64,000 nt of DNA from Sphaerolaimus hirsutus (taxonomy: Eukaryota > Nematoda > Chromadorea > Monhysterida > Sphaerolaimidae), in contig OZ038457.1 of assembly GCA_964036195.1 (NCBI GenBank), positions 18,441,147-18,505,146 on the forward strand. The letters are read 5' to 3'. Position 1 is the first letter of the stretch. Every line of letters starts with the position of its first letter. A program made the position numbers and the translations under genes. This document shows positions 14,301 to 26,114 of the stretch, in pieces. Below the pieces are notes generated by a model. That model worked only from the letters and a program-made list of their open reading frames with translations. It had not been told where the DNA came from and ran no database searches.

Positions 14301-17300
14301 CAAATGCGCGAATTATTAATTTTAATGTGGAGATAATCGGGCGAGATTTGTAGGGAGCGAGTTCCGCATGTGGACGAGTAACGTGTATATTTCTGACGAA
14401 AAGAGTTGTCACTTAACTTAAACACTTACAACAGCACCTATTTATAACTTACCACTTTCTTTTTACCGCGTCCACTTTCGGAATTGGGCATTGTTGGCTA
14501 CCGGCCAAAAACTAGTATAACCAGCGACAAAAAGCATGAGTTCATGGGAAACATCGAAAAAAATCACTTAAGACGAGATCCTTGTCAGGATCGAGAAGCT
14601 TATAATGTCAAATACAACAACTTCTGGCAGCCCGAACAAAAATCGGGCTTTTTACACGACGTTTGACACTTTGCATGACATTTGACATTTCACAGGGACT
14701 GGGACGGGCCCCAGGGTTATATTGTACATCCACAAAATCCCATTTAACCCCCCCCCCCCCCCAATCATCGCAGGCATTCGACACGAAAGCGGAACTGCAA
14801 ATTCACACCCAAGTGCACATGCGCGAGGCGAAACCCTACGCATGTCAACAGTGCCCGAAAAAGTTCGCAAACAGTTCGTACTTGTCGCAACATATGAGGA
14901 TTCACAAGAGAGAGAAACCATTCGGGCCGTGCAAATATTGCGGTAGGATGTTTACGCAGGTGTGGGGGGGTTTTCGACGGAGAAGGCTATTTTTGTTTGA
15001 GGATGGGTATTTAGGGTTGTCGGATAGAACAAAATAATGGAGGGTTTTCCAGCGCCCGAAATGACTTTGTAGGCGACCGAATTTGAGCACGCCCACTCCA
15101 TCTGAATAGAATTTGATTCGTCCGGCGATCCGCCCTGCACGCCCTACCCACGCTGTGCCCTATGCAGAATCCTATGCCCGCCCTATGCATCCGCGATCAA
15201 GATTAAAAAACCTATAATACCGCAACGGTAATTGTGAACATTCTCCATAGCGTAGATAAGTCGAACCGCTTAGCGAGGGTCTTCATCATTCCACACCCTA
15301 CCTACAAAAGACAAAAAGCCCTACAAAATCAGCGCCCTACAAGCCCTAAAAACGAATGCGCAGCTGTCCCATCTACAACAACACATTCGAACGCACACCG
15401 GCGACAAGCCCTACAAATGCAAACATCCCGGCTGTGAAAAGGCCTTTTCTCAGTTGTCCAATTTGCAATCGCACTCGAGATGCCATCAAAGTGACAAGCC
15501 CTACAAATGTAACAGGTTGGAGGGGGCTGGGAATTGGGGGGTCCTGTGAAAATAGGATATTTTTGGAATTTCAAGTCATTTTGTTATGGGTAACTACTCA
15601 ATGTAAAGTTTGAATAGTGCCGAAATTGGGTGAATGAAATTGTCCCAAATTCATGCCAAGTGCTGAGCGGAAGCATTGTTTCATAAATATTAGCTGTTTG
15701 GTGGGGTTGGGTATTTCAATTTTTTTGATTTGAGTATCGGCTCTAAAAACGTTTGGGTTGGGTATAGGTTCTAAAAAAATTTGCAGATATCGGGTGCGGG
15801 TATTGGTGTTGGGTATCAGGTTCGGGTCGGGTTCCCAACCCTAGTTGCTTACATGAACCCTATTTAAATATTTAATGTCCTGAAATCTCAAACAATCCCC
15901 CACATTCAACCATTCAGCTGTTACAAATGTTTCACCGAAGAGCAGCAACTTTTGGAGCACATCCCCAAGCACAAGGAGTCGAAACACCTCAAAGTGCACA
16001 TCTGTCAATATTGCGGCAAATCATACAACCAGGCGACTTATTTGGCTAAACATATGACAATAAAACACAATGAGAGGGTTGAGAGGGAAAAGAGGGGGTT
16101 GTGAGTTTCATAATTTTGTTTTTTATTCTTATCTGAGGAAACGCGAGAAGTTTTTTCTCTCGTGTTACTGCCGCGGGTGAATTTGTGCACAATTTTTCAC
16201 CTGACTTTATTCATCAAAACATGTAACCTTTCCGCACAACCTAACTGCCTACTCACTCTGTAAACTAGAAAGTGTGTTTAAGATTCTAGGACAGACGAAA
16301 AGAGAATTTTAAAATGTCGTAATTTATTGACATCATAATTACCATTGGCACTTTTCCAAATTTCCCAGTTTCCAGAGTGAATTGGAGCAGCACTAAACAC
16401 GCGCATGCATTATTCACGAGCGTTCAAACGCGCCGATGAATGAATCAATTGAAACGGAAGCTTGCGCAGCGCAAACCCAAGTAGAATTAAATGGCAAATA
16501 AAGCCTGTAGCTCGGTAGCTCGGTGGTAAAGAGCGCCGACATAGCTTACGCTACTACAGTTGGGCCATGAAAGTGGCTCCAGCACTGTGCCGTTCTCACG
16601 AACGGCGGAACGGCGCCAGAGATCTGAATAGAGTGATTCTGAAGATTTCGGAGACGACAAACGGACAAACTTCGGCCCACCGGGCTACTAGACAGGCGGC
16701 CGTCACGTCGGAGAGTTCGTGGGTTCGAATCCCACCCGAGCTGCTCACTTTTTGCATTTTTTCTGCGAACGATAAAGTTGAAAAACGGCGAACGGTGAAA
16801 AAATTCGAAAAGTAGAGTGACATTGTTTCGTAGGAGTAAATTGTTATATAGCCGTTCGCCGGCCTCCGTATTCACCCCCGCTCAAAAATCTTGGCTATGT
16901 CCCTGAAATTACGTAGGTATTCACCAAATTCGCCGACAGTGGAAGCAACGGAACGTGATGAAGAAAAATTAAAATGCAAATAAAAGATTAATACGTCAAT
17001 GCAATAGTTAATTAAAAACACAAAAAAATGTTTGTCAAACGTGACCACCAACATACCACCCCCCCCCCCCAGGGACATTGGTGCCAACTTGGCTTCTTCA
17101 TCGTGGCAAGGCACGTCGGGAATTGGCTCCAGCGCTACAGACAACAGATCAGCTGGACTAAATCTACATTCGCCTGTGAGTGTTTTTTCTTCTTAGGATT
17201 TCTTGAAGTGATGATTATTACACTAAGGATGATGAGGAAACGACACTGTAAAGTGTAAAGTTAAGTGGCAAATATCATGTAAAAATGTCAATCAAAACAA

Positions 17301-20300
17301 AAAAGAAAAGATTTTATTGCTGAACTTTGCATGACAATTGACACTTTACTTTACATTTGTAAAGACAATTGACGCTCTGCGTGTCATTTTACATGACATT
17401 TGACACTTTACTTTAAGTGTCATTTAAAGTCACTTTAAAAGTCACTTTGTCACTTTAAGTGTTAAGTGTAAAGTGTCAAATGTCATTTAAAATGTCAGTC
17501 AAAACAAAAGGCAAAAAATCATTACTGAACTTTGCATGAGAATTGACATTTTACTTTACATTTGTCATGACAATTGACACTTTGCATGAAATTTTACATG
17601 ACATTTGACACTTAACTTTACACTTTACATGGTCTGGGATTGGCACATGAAGGGAGTGTTAGGCTTGTCACCATAACAAGAAGTTTCAAATACAACCTAA
17701 AAAATAACGATTGTTGGTTGCTAGAAAAGTGCCACTACGTAAATATGACCCTATTCGAACCGAGCAACAAGAAATAATCCTCAAACTCCACCACAAAAAA
17801 AAAACTCATCAAAAATCCCCCCCAGGTATCCCTCCTAGAAGCCCAACAGTCAGCCGCAGCCAGCCACCACAACCAGTCGCAAGCACCCCAGTCACAACAA
17901 CAGCACTCGTCCACCAGCAACAATGACAATCTTGTCAGTGGGGCCCGTGGTGGCAGCCACTCTGCCAATGTGGCAGCTAGTGCAGCAAGTGTTTATGGCA
18001 GTACATTGTTGGATGATGCTTTGGCTGGGAGCCAGTTCCCTATTGGTGGGTTGGGGTTCTAGCGGGATCGGGATGGTTTTTTGAGATTTCGGGATTAGGA
18101 CATGTTTCCGGAGTGGGGTCGGGATTTTGGAAAAGGTTCTAATATACACGGGTTTGCACCGATTTTTCACGAAAAAATGTCTAAAAACATAGTTGATGTC
18201 AGAGGAGTGGCATAAACTGCACACTGGAGGTTTCCGTACACAGTTATCAGTGCAAAAAATCATCTGGCAAATTTGCCAATTTTTTCTAAAATCGGGATTA
18301 CGGAAATCTTTCGGCATCGGGACTGGGATTTCAAAAGTTTCGGGATCGGGATCCCGTTTGAACCGTATTGGAAGTTGGAATTTATTTGCCGTGTTTTCTC
18401 GACTACTAGTATAATGAATAAATAAGCTTTTGCACATGCAAAACCACCCGAATCGCAGGCATGGCGGCGCACTACGCGTCGGGTCACAGCGGCGCCGCAG
18501 CGACCATCGACCAATCAGCGTTCAGCAGACTGGCGGGGCTGGCCGGCTTGCAGCACAACTTCAACTCCACCACCAGAAACTACTTTAATTATGAGAATAT
18601 TAGGGGTGAGCTGATTTTTATGCTGATTTCAAGTGGGGTTGAGCGAGGAAAAAGGGTCTCATTAAACAACATAACATCGACAAATTTCAGGCGTCTAATT
18701 CTAAAAGTCGACAAGTCCACAAAATGCGATTTTGAGTAGATCACATTTTAAGAGTCGACGATATTCAAGGTCCATGGTGCGTGTCCAATTTGGCTCTCTC
18801 ATGCTTTCCATGGACTTGCCGACTTCTTGCCGAATTTTTTTGCATTTTCCCAAAAAATATTAAATTTGACACTATCTTACGATAGTGTCAAACAATATAT
18901 ACGCATGTGAGGTCAAAAAAGTTATGCAAAACAATGAAAAATGTGAGGGAGTAGCCCAGGGGGCAGTCCCAAGCCCTGTAAAGTGTAAAGTAAAGTGTCA
19001 AATGTAAAGTCAAATGCAAAGTCAAGTGTCAATCAAAAAAAAAAAAATTTTATTACTGAACTTTGCATGACAATTGACACTTTACTTTGCATTTGACTTT
19101 ACATTTGACACTTTACTTTACACTTTACAGGGCTTGGGATTGGCACCAGATGACGTTTTCGGGCCTAACTCGAAATTGTCATATTTTGGACTTGTCGACT
19201 ATCAGAATTAGAAGCCTCATTTAGAAAAATCCGAGGAAATTATCTACCCATAGTGCTTACGCGGGTAATAGTGATTGCGCGAGCTCACTCTGTGAAGTGC
19301 CCGTTATGGTAACTGAAAATTTGGTCAAGTGTTTTTGTATAAAATGAATTCATTATTTGTTTGAATTGACTCGCACAAACACGGATTTTGAAAATGTCTT
19401 GACAACATTCGATATTTTTCCCAACAGCAGTTTTCCAAATTTTCAACTCCCATAAAGAATCAGTCCTCAAGTGTGAACCTGGGGCCAGTTCCGCAAGTGG
19501 CAAAGTAAAGAGTAAGGTTAAAGGTAAGGAGTAAAGTAAAGATATAAGAGTAAAGTTAAAAATAACGTAAATGACAACGGAAAGTAAAAAAGAAGTGAAA
19601 AGTAGCCCCTGCTCAAACACGAGGAAATACCCCCCATACCACCTCCATCAAACTCAAATAACCCCCCCAGGCAATTCAACCAACTCGAGTAGCGGCGGCG
19701 GCGGCGCGGCGCACCAGTCAGTTTCCGCAGCGACGATAGCAGCCAGCAGCGCCGCCAGCCACATCAACGCGTCGCACACGTGAGCTCCTGTTTTTGGTGT
19801 TCAGTTTTTGATTTTGGAGGGTGGGGTCAAGCCAGGGCCAATTGTGCAAGTGGATAAGTTATATGAAGTGGTCAGGTGATAAGTTTTGTCGGAAACAAAT
19901 TTACTCACGGGGCTGGATAGATAGCAAATCGCTTCTCCGGAGGGTTAGATAGCTGATAATTTTTCTGGTGGTCTGGGGGGGGGGGCTTGGCGGTGAAAAA
20001 CAGGTGAAAAACGGCAAAAAATAGGTATATAAACATGTGTATAGGCGAAAGCAGCGATTTTGGAGGTGAAAAAGTATATAAATTCCAAAAATCGCTCCAG
20101 ATGGATAGGCAGCCCCCCCCTAGGAGACCCCTGGCTTGAGCTAATAAAAACAAGTAACCACACTTGGCACATGGGGAATTGACTAGAATTGTAATAGAAA
20201 ATGATACAACGGAAACGACATGCCACATCGGTGAAGGTTAAAGATAAGTGCTCGTCATCTGAACAACACCTCTCACGCCAGTAACTACCCACAACCACAA

Positions 20301-20549
20301 GGCACGGGCAGACCTAAAGCACATACAAAATAAAACATCATCACCCCAACCCCCCCCCCCCTCAAATCGCACCCAAAACCCAACCCCCCTCACAGTCCAG
20401 CTGCATTCCGGCACCAGCTAATCCGCCTGGACGACATCCAACGTTACGCCGGCCAAGCCGCCAGCGCCACCGACAGCAGTTCATCTGCGGTGAGCACGCA
20501 CCAATTTCACCAGTCTTTGCTGGGCGCCGCGGCCAGGCATTATCAGTGA
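8337..20549 (+). CDS. Rotund/Squeeze/LIN-29/ZNF362-384 family C2H2 zinc-finger transcription factor, ten coding exons
   Basis: Coding exons: 8337-8465, 9193-9336, 14774-14959, 15364-15515, 15918-16100, 17073-17175, 17826-18045, 18459-18605, 19671-19779 and 20396-20549. Phases agree at all nine junctions and give 508 aa. Exons 3-5 encode five clear C2H2 fingers after a first finger split by the exon 2/3 junction. Segments such as [55 protein letters not shown] and ICQYCGKSY are signatures of the Rotund/Squeeze/LIN-29 and ZNF362/ZNF384 family of nuclear DNA-binding regulators. Exons 6-10 encode a Ser/Gln/Ala-rich tail ending after [13 protein letters not shown]. Start ATG 8337 is the first in an open exon with a good GTGAGC donor. 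Exons 1-2 are joined on phase and composition, so the N-terminus is less certain than the fingers. Finger 1 lacks its first cysteine. Which vertebrate or fly paralogue it matches cannot be settled by eye. Confidence 0.9.
8801..9022. repeat. Hairpin MITE family B (GGTGCCAGTTCCGCA ends)
   Basis: Inverted ends AGGTGCCAGTTCCGCAAAAT and ATTTTGCGGAACTGGCCCCT enclose arms rich in AAGTGA/TCACTT words. It lies in intron 1 of the zinc-finger gene. Other copies: 11477-11677, 44803-45010, 60507-60642 and 60641-60830; half copies: 19483-19590 and 45475-45600. No coding capacity, so non-autonomous. Confidence 0.75.
9505..9584. repeat. Perfect 30-bp-arm hairpin
   Basis: Arms 9514-9543 and 9549-9578 are exact reverse complements around a 5-nt loop (GTTTT). 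Beyond a three-base bulge, CGGAAT (9505-9510) pairs with ATTCCG (9579-9584). It lies 169 bp downstream of exon 2 of the zinc-finger gene, on the transcribed strand of intron 2. Confidence 0.9.
9995..10453. repeat. Family E repeat, GCACCGG-rich MITE
   Basis: Ends CGCGACTAGTGACGGAAAAA and CTTTCCATCACTAGTCGCG are inverted repeats. The interior is many copies of GGCACCGG/CCGGTGCC, with an unrelated AT-rich segment from about 10200 to 10320. It lies in intron 2 of the zinc-finger gene. Long reading frames across it are a by-product of the GC-rich repeat. Confidence 0.65.
10522..10717. repeat. Hairpin MITE family A copy
   Basis: The copy starts near CCAGGGGACAGTACCAAACC and ends at ACAGGGCTGGGATTGGCACC, with internal AAGTGTCAATTGTCATG-like words on both arms. 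It belongs to the same family as the 195-bp intron at 47944-48138. It lies in intron 2 of the zinc-finger gene and contains no gene. Confidence 0.7.
11477..11677. repeat. Hairpin MITE family B copy
   Basis: Ends AGGGGCCAGTTCCGCAAAT and ATTTGCGGCTCTGGCACCTG are inverted repeats. Interior arms carry GAAGTGAGAAG and CTTCTCACTTC words. Located in intron 2 of the zinc-finger gene. Confidence 0.75.
11690..14650. other. Large part of intron 2 of the zinc-finger gene
   Basis: AT-rich sequence with no recognised exon. Around 13178-13255 a diverged palindrome joins GAGCACATGCAATAAATA to ATAATGCATGTGCTC. The 13841-14077 and 14116-14319 reading frames have no domain motif or phased splice sites. An alternative promoter or unrecognised small exon cannot be excluded. 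Confidence 0.5.
14652..14716. repeat. Half copy of MITE family A
   Basis: One arm only is present: GACACTTTGCATGACATTTG followed by CACAGGGACTGGGACGGGCC. It sits about 60 bp upstream of exon 3 of the zinc-finger gene, just before its polypyrimidine tract. Confidence 0.6.
16507..16745 (+). repeat. tRNA-like element, probable SINE (or tRNA with interrupted anticodon loop)
   Basis: The 5' part carries GCTCGGTAGCTCGGTGG then TAAAGAGCGCCGAC, like an acceptor strand, D arm and 5' anticodon stem. The 3' part carries GTCGG, then a T arm GTGGGTTCGAATCCCAC, then CCGAGC, which would pair with GCTCGG. The two halves are separated by about 170 bases where an anticodon loop would be. The GGTTCGAATCC block is a standard RNA polymerase III B box. 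The antisense frame reads GGIRTHEL, a familiar by-product of tRNA-like sequence. A tRNA-derived SINE is the likeliest reading. It lies in intron 5 of the zinc-finger gene. Confidence 0.5.
17246..17652. repeat. MITE family A, compound copy
   Basis: Repeated blocks of TTTACATGACATTTGACACT and AAAGTGTCAAATGTCA run in both directions, ending in CATGGTCTGGGATTGGCACA. At least two family A units appear nested or in tandem. It lies in intron 6 of the zinc-finger gene. Confidence 0.65.
18056..18364. repeat. Dispersed GATCCCG/CGGGATC inverted repeat (family C)
   Basis: One side reads GGGATCGGGATGG and the other GGGATCGGGATCCCGTTTGA, with a CATTTTTTCGTG-type unique middle. The same organisation recurs at 32871-33213 and 60832-61324, with a diverged copy at 45980-46170. 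It lies in intron 7 of the zinc-finger gene. Confidence 0.6.
18958..19147. repeat. Hairpin MITE family A copy
   Basis: Ends GGGCAGTCCCAAGCCCTGTA and CAGGGCTTGGGATTGGCACC are inverted repeats, and the arms contain AAGTGTCAAATG and its complement. It is of similar length to the intron at 47944-48138. Here it lies inside the much longer intron 8 of the zinc-finger gene. Confidence 0.75.
19905..20135 (-). repeat. Dispersed repeat family D (TAGATAGCTG type)
   Basis: Contains GGTTAGATAGCTGATAATTT, a long G run, then GGTGAAAAACGGCAAAAAATA and GATGGATAGGCAGCCCC. The complement matches 31217-31733 and 35712-36208. It lies in intron 9 of the zinc-finger gene, upstream of the last exon. Confidence 0.6.
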
Positions 20550-23500
20550 GGGTTTTTTTGGTGGGGGCGGGGGGTTTCAGGGTGAGACTTTCTGGATTTT
20601 GGGGGGGTGTGCCTGCCTACCTGGTGCCAGTTCCAGACCCTGTAAAATGTTTTATGTCATGCAAAGTGTCAACGTACGTTTGCCATTTTACATGACTTTT
20701 GACACTTTGCATGACATTCGACATTTTACAGGGTCTGGGACTGCCCCCAGGGTTCAAACGGGACCGGTTTTCCGGCCCAGGACCGCCCAGTACCGGAAAT
20801 TTGCATAACCATGTACCGGGACCGCAGTCCAGTTTGAACCATACCGACGGCAAACAGAATTTTTAGAGAATTCTGTATTTAAACTGCAGTCACCCTTCAT
20901 ATTGATCATTCCCAATCCACAAACAACCAAAAACAAAACCAACATACATTTGCTTATCTACCCAGAGCAAATAATACAGAATTCTCAATTATTAAAAATC
21001 CAAACATCTCACCCTGAAAATACACCACCCTCACAGCAAGTACTTTTCAGTATTGCAACAAGTATTGGGTGAAACTTTCAATCCAACACAAGTGCTAAAT
21101 AATGTTATTTTTGTGACTTTTTTTGGTGTGACTATAAGAAGTACATTTTTTGTAAGATGTCAGTGCAGGGTACATAATTTTTCCTTCAGCCAGCAAAATG
21201 AATATATGTACTAAATTAGCAAATGATCCTAATTAGATATTTACTTTCTGATTTAGGCATTACAACATTTTAACACAAGAAATAGTACCTGATTAGGGCA
21301 TTCAGCAGCTGAATTTTGCATGTTTTATTGCATGTGCTGTACAATTTTCATTGTTTTTCTCACGACATTTTATATTTACTAAGATCTAAACCACCAAAAT
21401 GCAGTTTAAGATATTATGTTGACGGGGTTAATTTGAAGATGAAAATTCCTCTATGACAATCAACCGAATAGTGCTGGTATCAGACTGTATATTTTCATTT
21501 TTTGCTTTTTGCAGGGTAACATAAAATCAGACCAATAGTCAAGTTGAATGGGGATGTGATGAACATTTTTTTTCACCAAGTAAAAAATAGTTGAAAATAC
21601 ACATTCATATTGGTCATGATTTTACCTGTAAAATTAATCAATAGTTGTTGTTCTTATTCAAATTCTAGTAACAAATCATTTTCAGATGACTGACATTTCA
21701 AGAATACATGTAAATAAATAGAATCCATTCTCACATCATTCCAGTTGTCAAAAAAAGGTTTGTTATCGATCTACCACTGCTAATACAAGTTGTTTTGAAC
21801 TTTTCATGTCTACAAAAACAGTGCGGGTGATTACAATATCTCTTGTGGTATTTTGCAGTTTGTTTCTCTCGTACAATCGAGGTTAGGGGCCAGAAATTCA
21901 CCTTATTCTTCCTTATAAAAGCATCAATTCAGAAACCATAATTTACAAAATAACCTAACATGCTAAATTTTTGTGTCTCATCTCAATGTTTGTGAATTGA
22001 TGTAGTTTGTATGCTCAATCAATCATATGCACAAAATTACAAAAAAAATCAATTTGAAAAAAAATTTTGTGCAAATGACTGGTCAATGAAATTCACAAGT
22101 CAATCTCTACTTGTCCCAGTGTCAGAATGGGTGTTGTTGTAGTCAAAAGGTTATATATGACCCATAAATATTTTCCCCTGTGACAAAACACCTGCCACTA
22201 TTGGTCACTGTTGTCATTTGTTGTATTTGTATTTTATCATACTTTGTGTTTGATGTTTTTTTGCCATTTGTCATAGACAGTCATTATTGGAGACTCTAAA
22301 CCAATATTTTATCCTTATTTTTCTGCTGATTGTATTTAGTGGATTACTGAATAACATGTACAATTCTTTCATTTTAAAAATGATGATGTATTTTGTGTAA
22401 GTTTGGTGGATTATTAATGTAAGAAATTATTGACACTGATTTGAAGTTTACATTACTTAATCACCCCCTGCTCACGCAGCCCATTTCGTAACCAAGAATA
22501 ATAAAAGATATTAGACATTTTGTAGAGGAATATGCCACATTTGATTGTTCTATTTTCAAACATACATCTGCATCTCTCAAACATTTTTTTACATTTCATA
22601 CAGAATCTACAACTGTTCCGCTTGATTGAATAGTGTTATTTTTAAGATTTATGATTTTTTCGGATTTCTTTTGCATCAGTTAAGTGGCATTCGCATGGAT
22701 TTGATATTATGAAAATGCTAAGTAAAACATTAAAGTTATATCAAGTATAATATTTTAGCAGCATTCAACCAAAAAGGTATGACTGATTTGTGCCAAATCT
22801 CATTTGCAACATTGAAAAATGACAATTTTTGCACATGCACTTTTGTTGTAGCCGGCAAAAAATAACAAGGGAGTGTGTCTTGCTAGCAAGGCAGTTTTTG
22901 TCACCAATGATAAAATTGCATGCAAAAACTGCCATTTTTCAACATTTCAAATGAATTATGCCCAGTGCCGTGTAAAGTGCAAACGGCACACATGTTTGTA
23001 GCACAAAGGCAACTTTTTATTGCAAATTTTCCTTCTTAAGCATTCACATCAAATTCATGTGAACCAGTGAACACCCTTTCAGAGCAAGTATGTTCCACCC
23101 ATCTAGTTTACGCGTATGGCTGCATTATGCACCCTAATGTCGGTATAATTATGAGAATAAGCAATCAATTGTCAGTGATGGATGCAATCAATGATGATAA
23201 TTTACGTATAATTAGTCAGCAGCATTTGCCGCTTAGATGATGAAATCATTTTTGAAAAATTTTGTTCAAGAAAACAATTGGACATCAAATACATGTTTGC
23301 ATGTGGATATCGTATGGTACAAGTGCAAGATTGGACCAAGTCAGGGTGTGTACAAGAATGAATGAACTTTTTATTTTTAAGATCGGTTGCGTTTATTGGA
23401 TAAAACTATCAGACAGTATTCATTTTCGAAAATCCCAGAACAACAGTGACATAACATTTAGGGAAGAATTTGACATCACAATTCTTGATAAAATTACAAT

Positions 23501-24616
23501 CGACACAAATATGTAAGAGTTTACTACCCCTCGTTAGCTTTCCACATTATAAAAAACCAGACACTCTGCGGAATGGAACATATAAAAGCCCCCATATTGT
23601 TACCAGTAACGTAAAAATATTGGAGTTGCCAAAAATTATGGCTGCAATCACCGGTAGAATGAAACTTGGCAAGTAGCCAAATGAAAAACCCACACTAAAG
23701 AGTTTCAGAAAACGATAATAATATCGAGTGGTTTTCCCATAGACAATAAAAAAGTCTTGCATTATTTACTTGCGAAGTGTAATTGAGGTGAATGCGCACA
23801 CCACAAGTGACTTAATTGTGAAAAAGATCGTAAAATGAAACGTTTCACAGCAACATCACCGAGAGTATTTTAGTTGACCAAATCGAATTATGTTGCTAAT
23901 ATTTTGATTGATTGCTACCTATGTTTGAGCTATGTAAGTATTTAATATGTTTTGGGACAGGTTTTCATTCTAAATCTGTTTTTTTTTAATAAATTTTTTG
24001 CTGTTAAATAAATCAATTTTATCAAAAACCCACGCATAAAAAACACTGTCCCACAACATTCGCAAAACATTCAATTCTAAAAATTCGCAAAACACTCGAC
24101 CTCGACAATATGCAAAACCCGAACAAGGCAAAACCAGGTTGCATTTTGTAAACAGAGACAATCAAAAAAACTAAATAACATAGACCTAGGCCAATTATTT
24201 CGTGAAATGGCCAGAAAACTTGTTAGCCCAAAAGTCGCTTGGAGTAGTAAGTGTATAGTTCCTGCCACCACATAGATGTCTCTCGCAGCAGCGCCTAAAA
24301 CGGGAAAAATGATGGACATTTACATTACAATAACAATCTCCAACAACTGTAAATACTTAAATATAAGTCCACGGAGAAGTTGTTATTCGTCACTTTTTTA
24401 CTAAGGTATGATTCGCGGGGAGGAGCTATTCAAGGAGGGGGATTAATTCAAGCTTTCATGGTAGGACAGGCACGATGCCTATAACAATGCACCCACTGGG
24501 GCAGTCCCACACCCTGTCAAATGTCAGAAAAATTTGTCAAATGCCAAGTAACTTAAAATGCCCAGCAAAATTTACAATTGTATAAAAACAATACAAAAAC
24601 GTAACCATTATAAAAC
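20550..24616. other. Intergenic region between two convergent genes
   Basis: Between the stop of the zinc-finger gene and the stop of the sigma-receptor gene. Apart from a family A copy, a family C-like block at 20752-20842 and a partial family A arm near 24498-24545, it is AT-rich and shows no recognised exon. The two 3' UTRs must lie at its edges; polyadenylation sites were not assigned. Confidence 0.6.
20621..20752. repeat. Hairpin MITE family A, short compact copy
   Basis: Ends CTGGTGCCAGTTCCAGACCC and GGGTCTGGGACTGCCCCCAG are inverted repeats and the centre is ACGTACGT. This is the simplest copy in the window and useful as a family reference. It lies 72 bp past the zinc-finger stop codon, possibly within the 3' UTR. 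Confidence 0.8.
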
Positions 24617-26114
24617 CTAGTCGCCCCCGCCCCCCGCCAAAACGACCAAACCAAACTTGAAACCCTTGCAAACCTGTCCATAAATCTGCGTCAACTTCAG
24701 TGCACCAATTGGGTCACCGTGTACCACTGCGGTATTCAGCACCACGGCCGCGCCACTCAACGGTACCATACCCCTACCGTAACACACCAAAAAGGTGCCC
24801 TGTGGTATGTGCATGGTAGCCGCTTCGAAACGGGTGAAGCGTACCGACTCGCCCGGTTGGTAGGTTTTTCTTGGTTGGGGTGGGAGTAAATTTGTTGTGG
24901 TTGTTGCGGATATTTTGGAAAGGTGCCAGAAAATTGAAGAGATTCGGGGTGACACAATCGAGAATCTAGAGCACGATTGCCCGCTATCAATCCCGAGTAA
25001 CAAACCTGAAATTTGAACGATAATTCCACGATACAGTTGAAAACATATTGTCACAGTAAACAAACTTTTTTCCTGCAGTCACGACTTTGCAAAACTCGTT
25101 TTGGACACGAAAAATGGTTAAAGAGGCCCTAACCTGCCGGCGCCGGCGGTATTTGCATCGGCAATGTGCAGCGCGCCCACGGTCACCGTGCACGATTGGT
25201 TCATGTAGTGGAAACCTGAAGAGATTATGAGATAAATTCACCGATATAGACATAAATAATATTTTTTATTCAGATCGAATATGGTATATATCACTGTAGA
25301 GTCAGGGGTCAGTGGTAGCGTTCAAACGGGATCTCGATTCAGAATCCCGATAATTTCTGGGATTCAGCGGTCACGATCCCGAGACCCCAATCCCAATACC
25401 GAAAATTTAAAATTAAATTCCAAATCGATCTCGAAAAGTCAGTAGGCATCAAACACAACGAGAAAAACCGAACAAAAAACCCCAACCCCTCAAAACCCCC
25501 CTGGCAACCCACCCAAACTGCCAGTCACATCCAGCGGCGCGGCCCAAACACCCACGTACTCGGTCCAACCCGCGTGCAACAACATGAGCCTGGCATGGAC
25601 CCCCGTAGCGGGGGACACCTGCAGCCAGTGCAATTCGTTCGGCGCCATGATGTGGTGGGCGTAGTCGCTGCGCAGGGATGTTGCTAGGGCGGAGGCACCC
25701 CCGTCCGCGCCTAGGGGGCTGCCGCCTGGAAGGGGGTTGAGTGAGGGGTTTCGGGGTTGTTTTGGTTCTTATGCTTTTTTGAGAATATGAATTTATCGAG
25801 CGAGAGGGAATTTCGTGGTCAAAAAATCTGACCGATTTTAAGAACCCTCTAGCCCAGCGGCAAATTTATCAGATAAGGTATTTTCGACAATGTGAACAAA
25901 TCAAACGAGATGTACGCTGATTGAATGAAACCAAAGCGGACAAACCAAAAAAGAGTAACCCCCAAAGAAACCCACTGCCCACAGAAGCTACAACGGCCTT
26001 GAATTTCTTCGCACTGATCGTGTACGATTTGTTCTTCAGCCACCAGTCCGCCACCGTGTAGATCACCACCAGGAAAATCAGGTAGCGAATGGTGCGCGTG
26101 AATAAAAAAGCCAT
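24617..26114 (-). CDS. SIGMAR1: Sigma non-opioid intracellular receptor 1 / ERG2-family protein, four exons
   Basis: Exons in transcript order: 26114-25976, 25725-25513, 25215-25134, 24869-24617; phases 1, 1, 2 agree and give 228 aa (human protein 223). The N-terminus carries one hydrophobic segment (YLIFLVVIYTVADWWL) typical of the ER-membrane anchor. The rest follows the human protein nearly without gaps: ALATSLRSDY, LMLLHAGWTEYVGVW, YQPGESVRFTRF and CYGRGMVP. Family members are ER chaperone-like sterol-binding receptors or, in fungi, C-8 sterol isomerase. Oddities: the positions of human Asp126 (motif SDT) and Glu172 (VEYGRG) are both Cys here (SCT, VCYGRG). The last acceptor is CCAAG rather than CAG or TAG. 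The tail ends in a glycine run. The gene is intact, so it is probably functional, but its ligand chemistry should differ. Confidence 0.9.

Noticed and set aside
16546-16875. Minus-strand frames reading GGIRTHEL as a protein
   Set aside because: This is the well-known antisense translation of a tRNA-like B box region, not a coding exon.
24987-25253. Minus-strand frame overlapping sigma-receptor exon 3 in another frame
   Set aside because: The frame that matches the family (FHYMNQSCTVTVG) is different and is the one phased with neighbouring exons.
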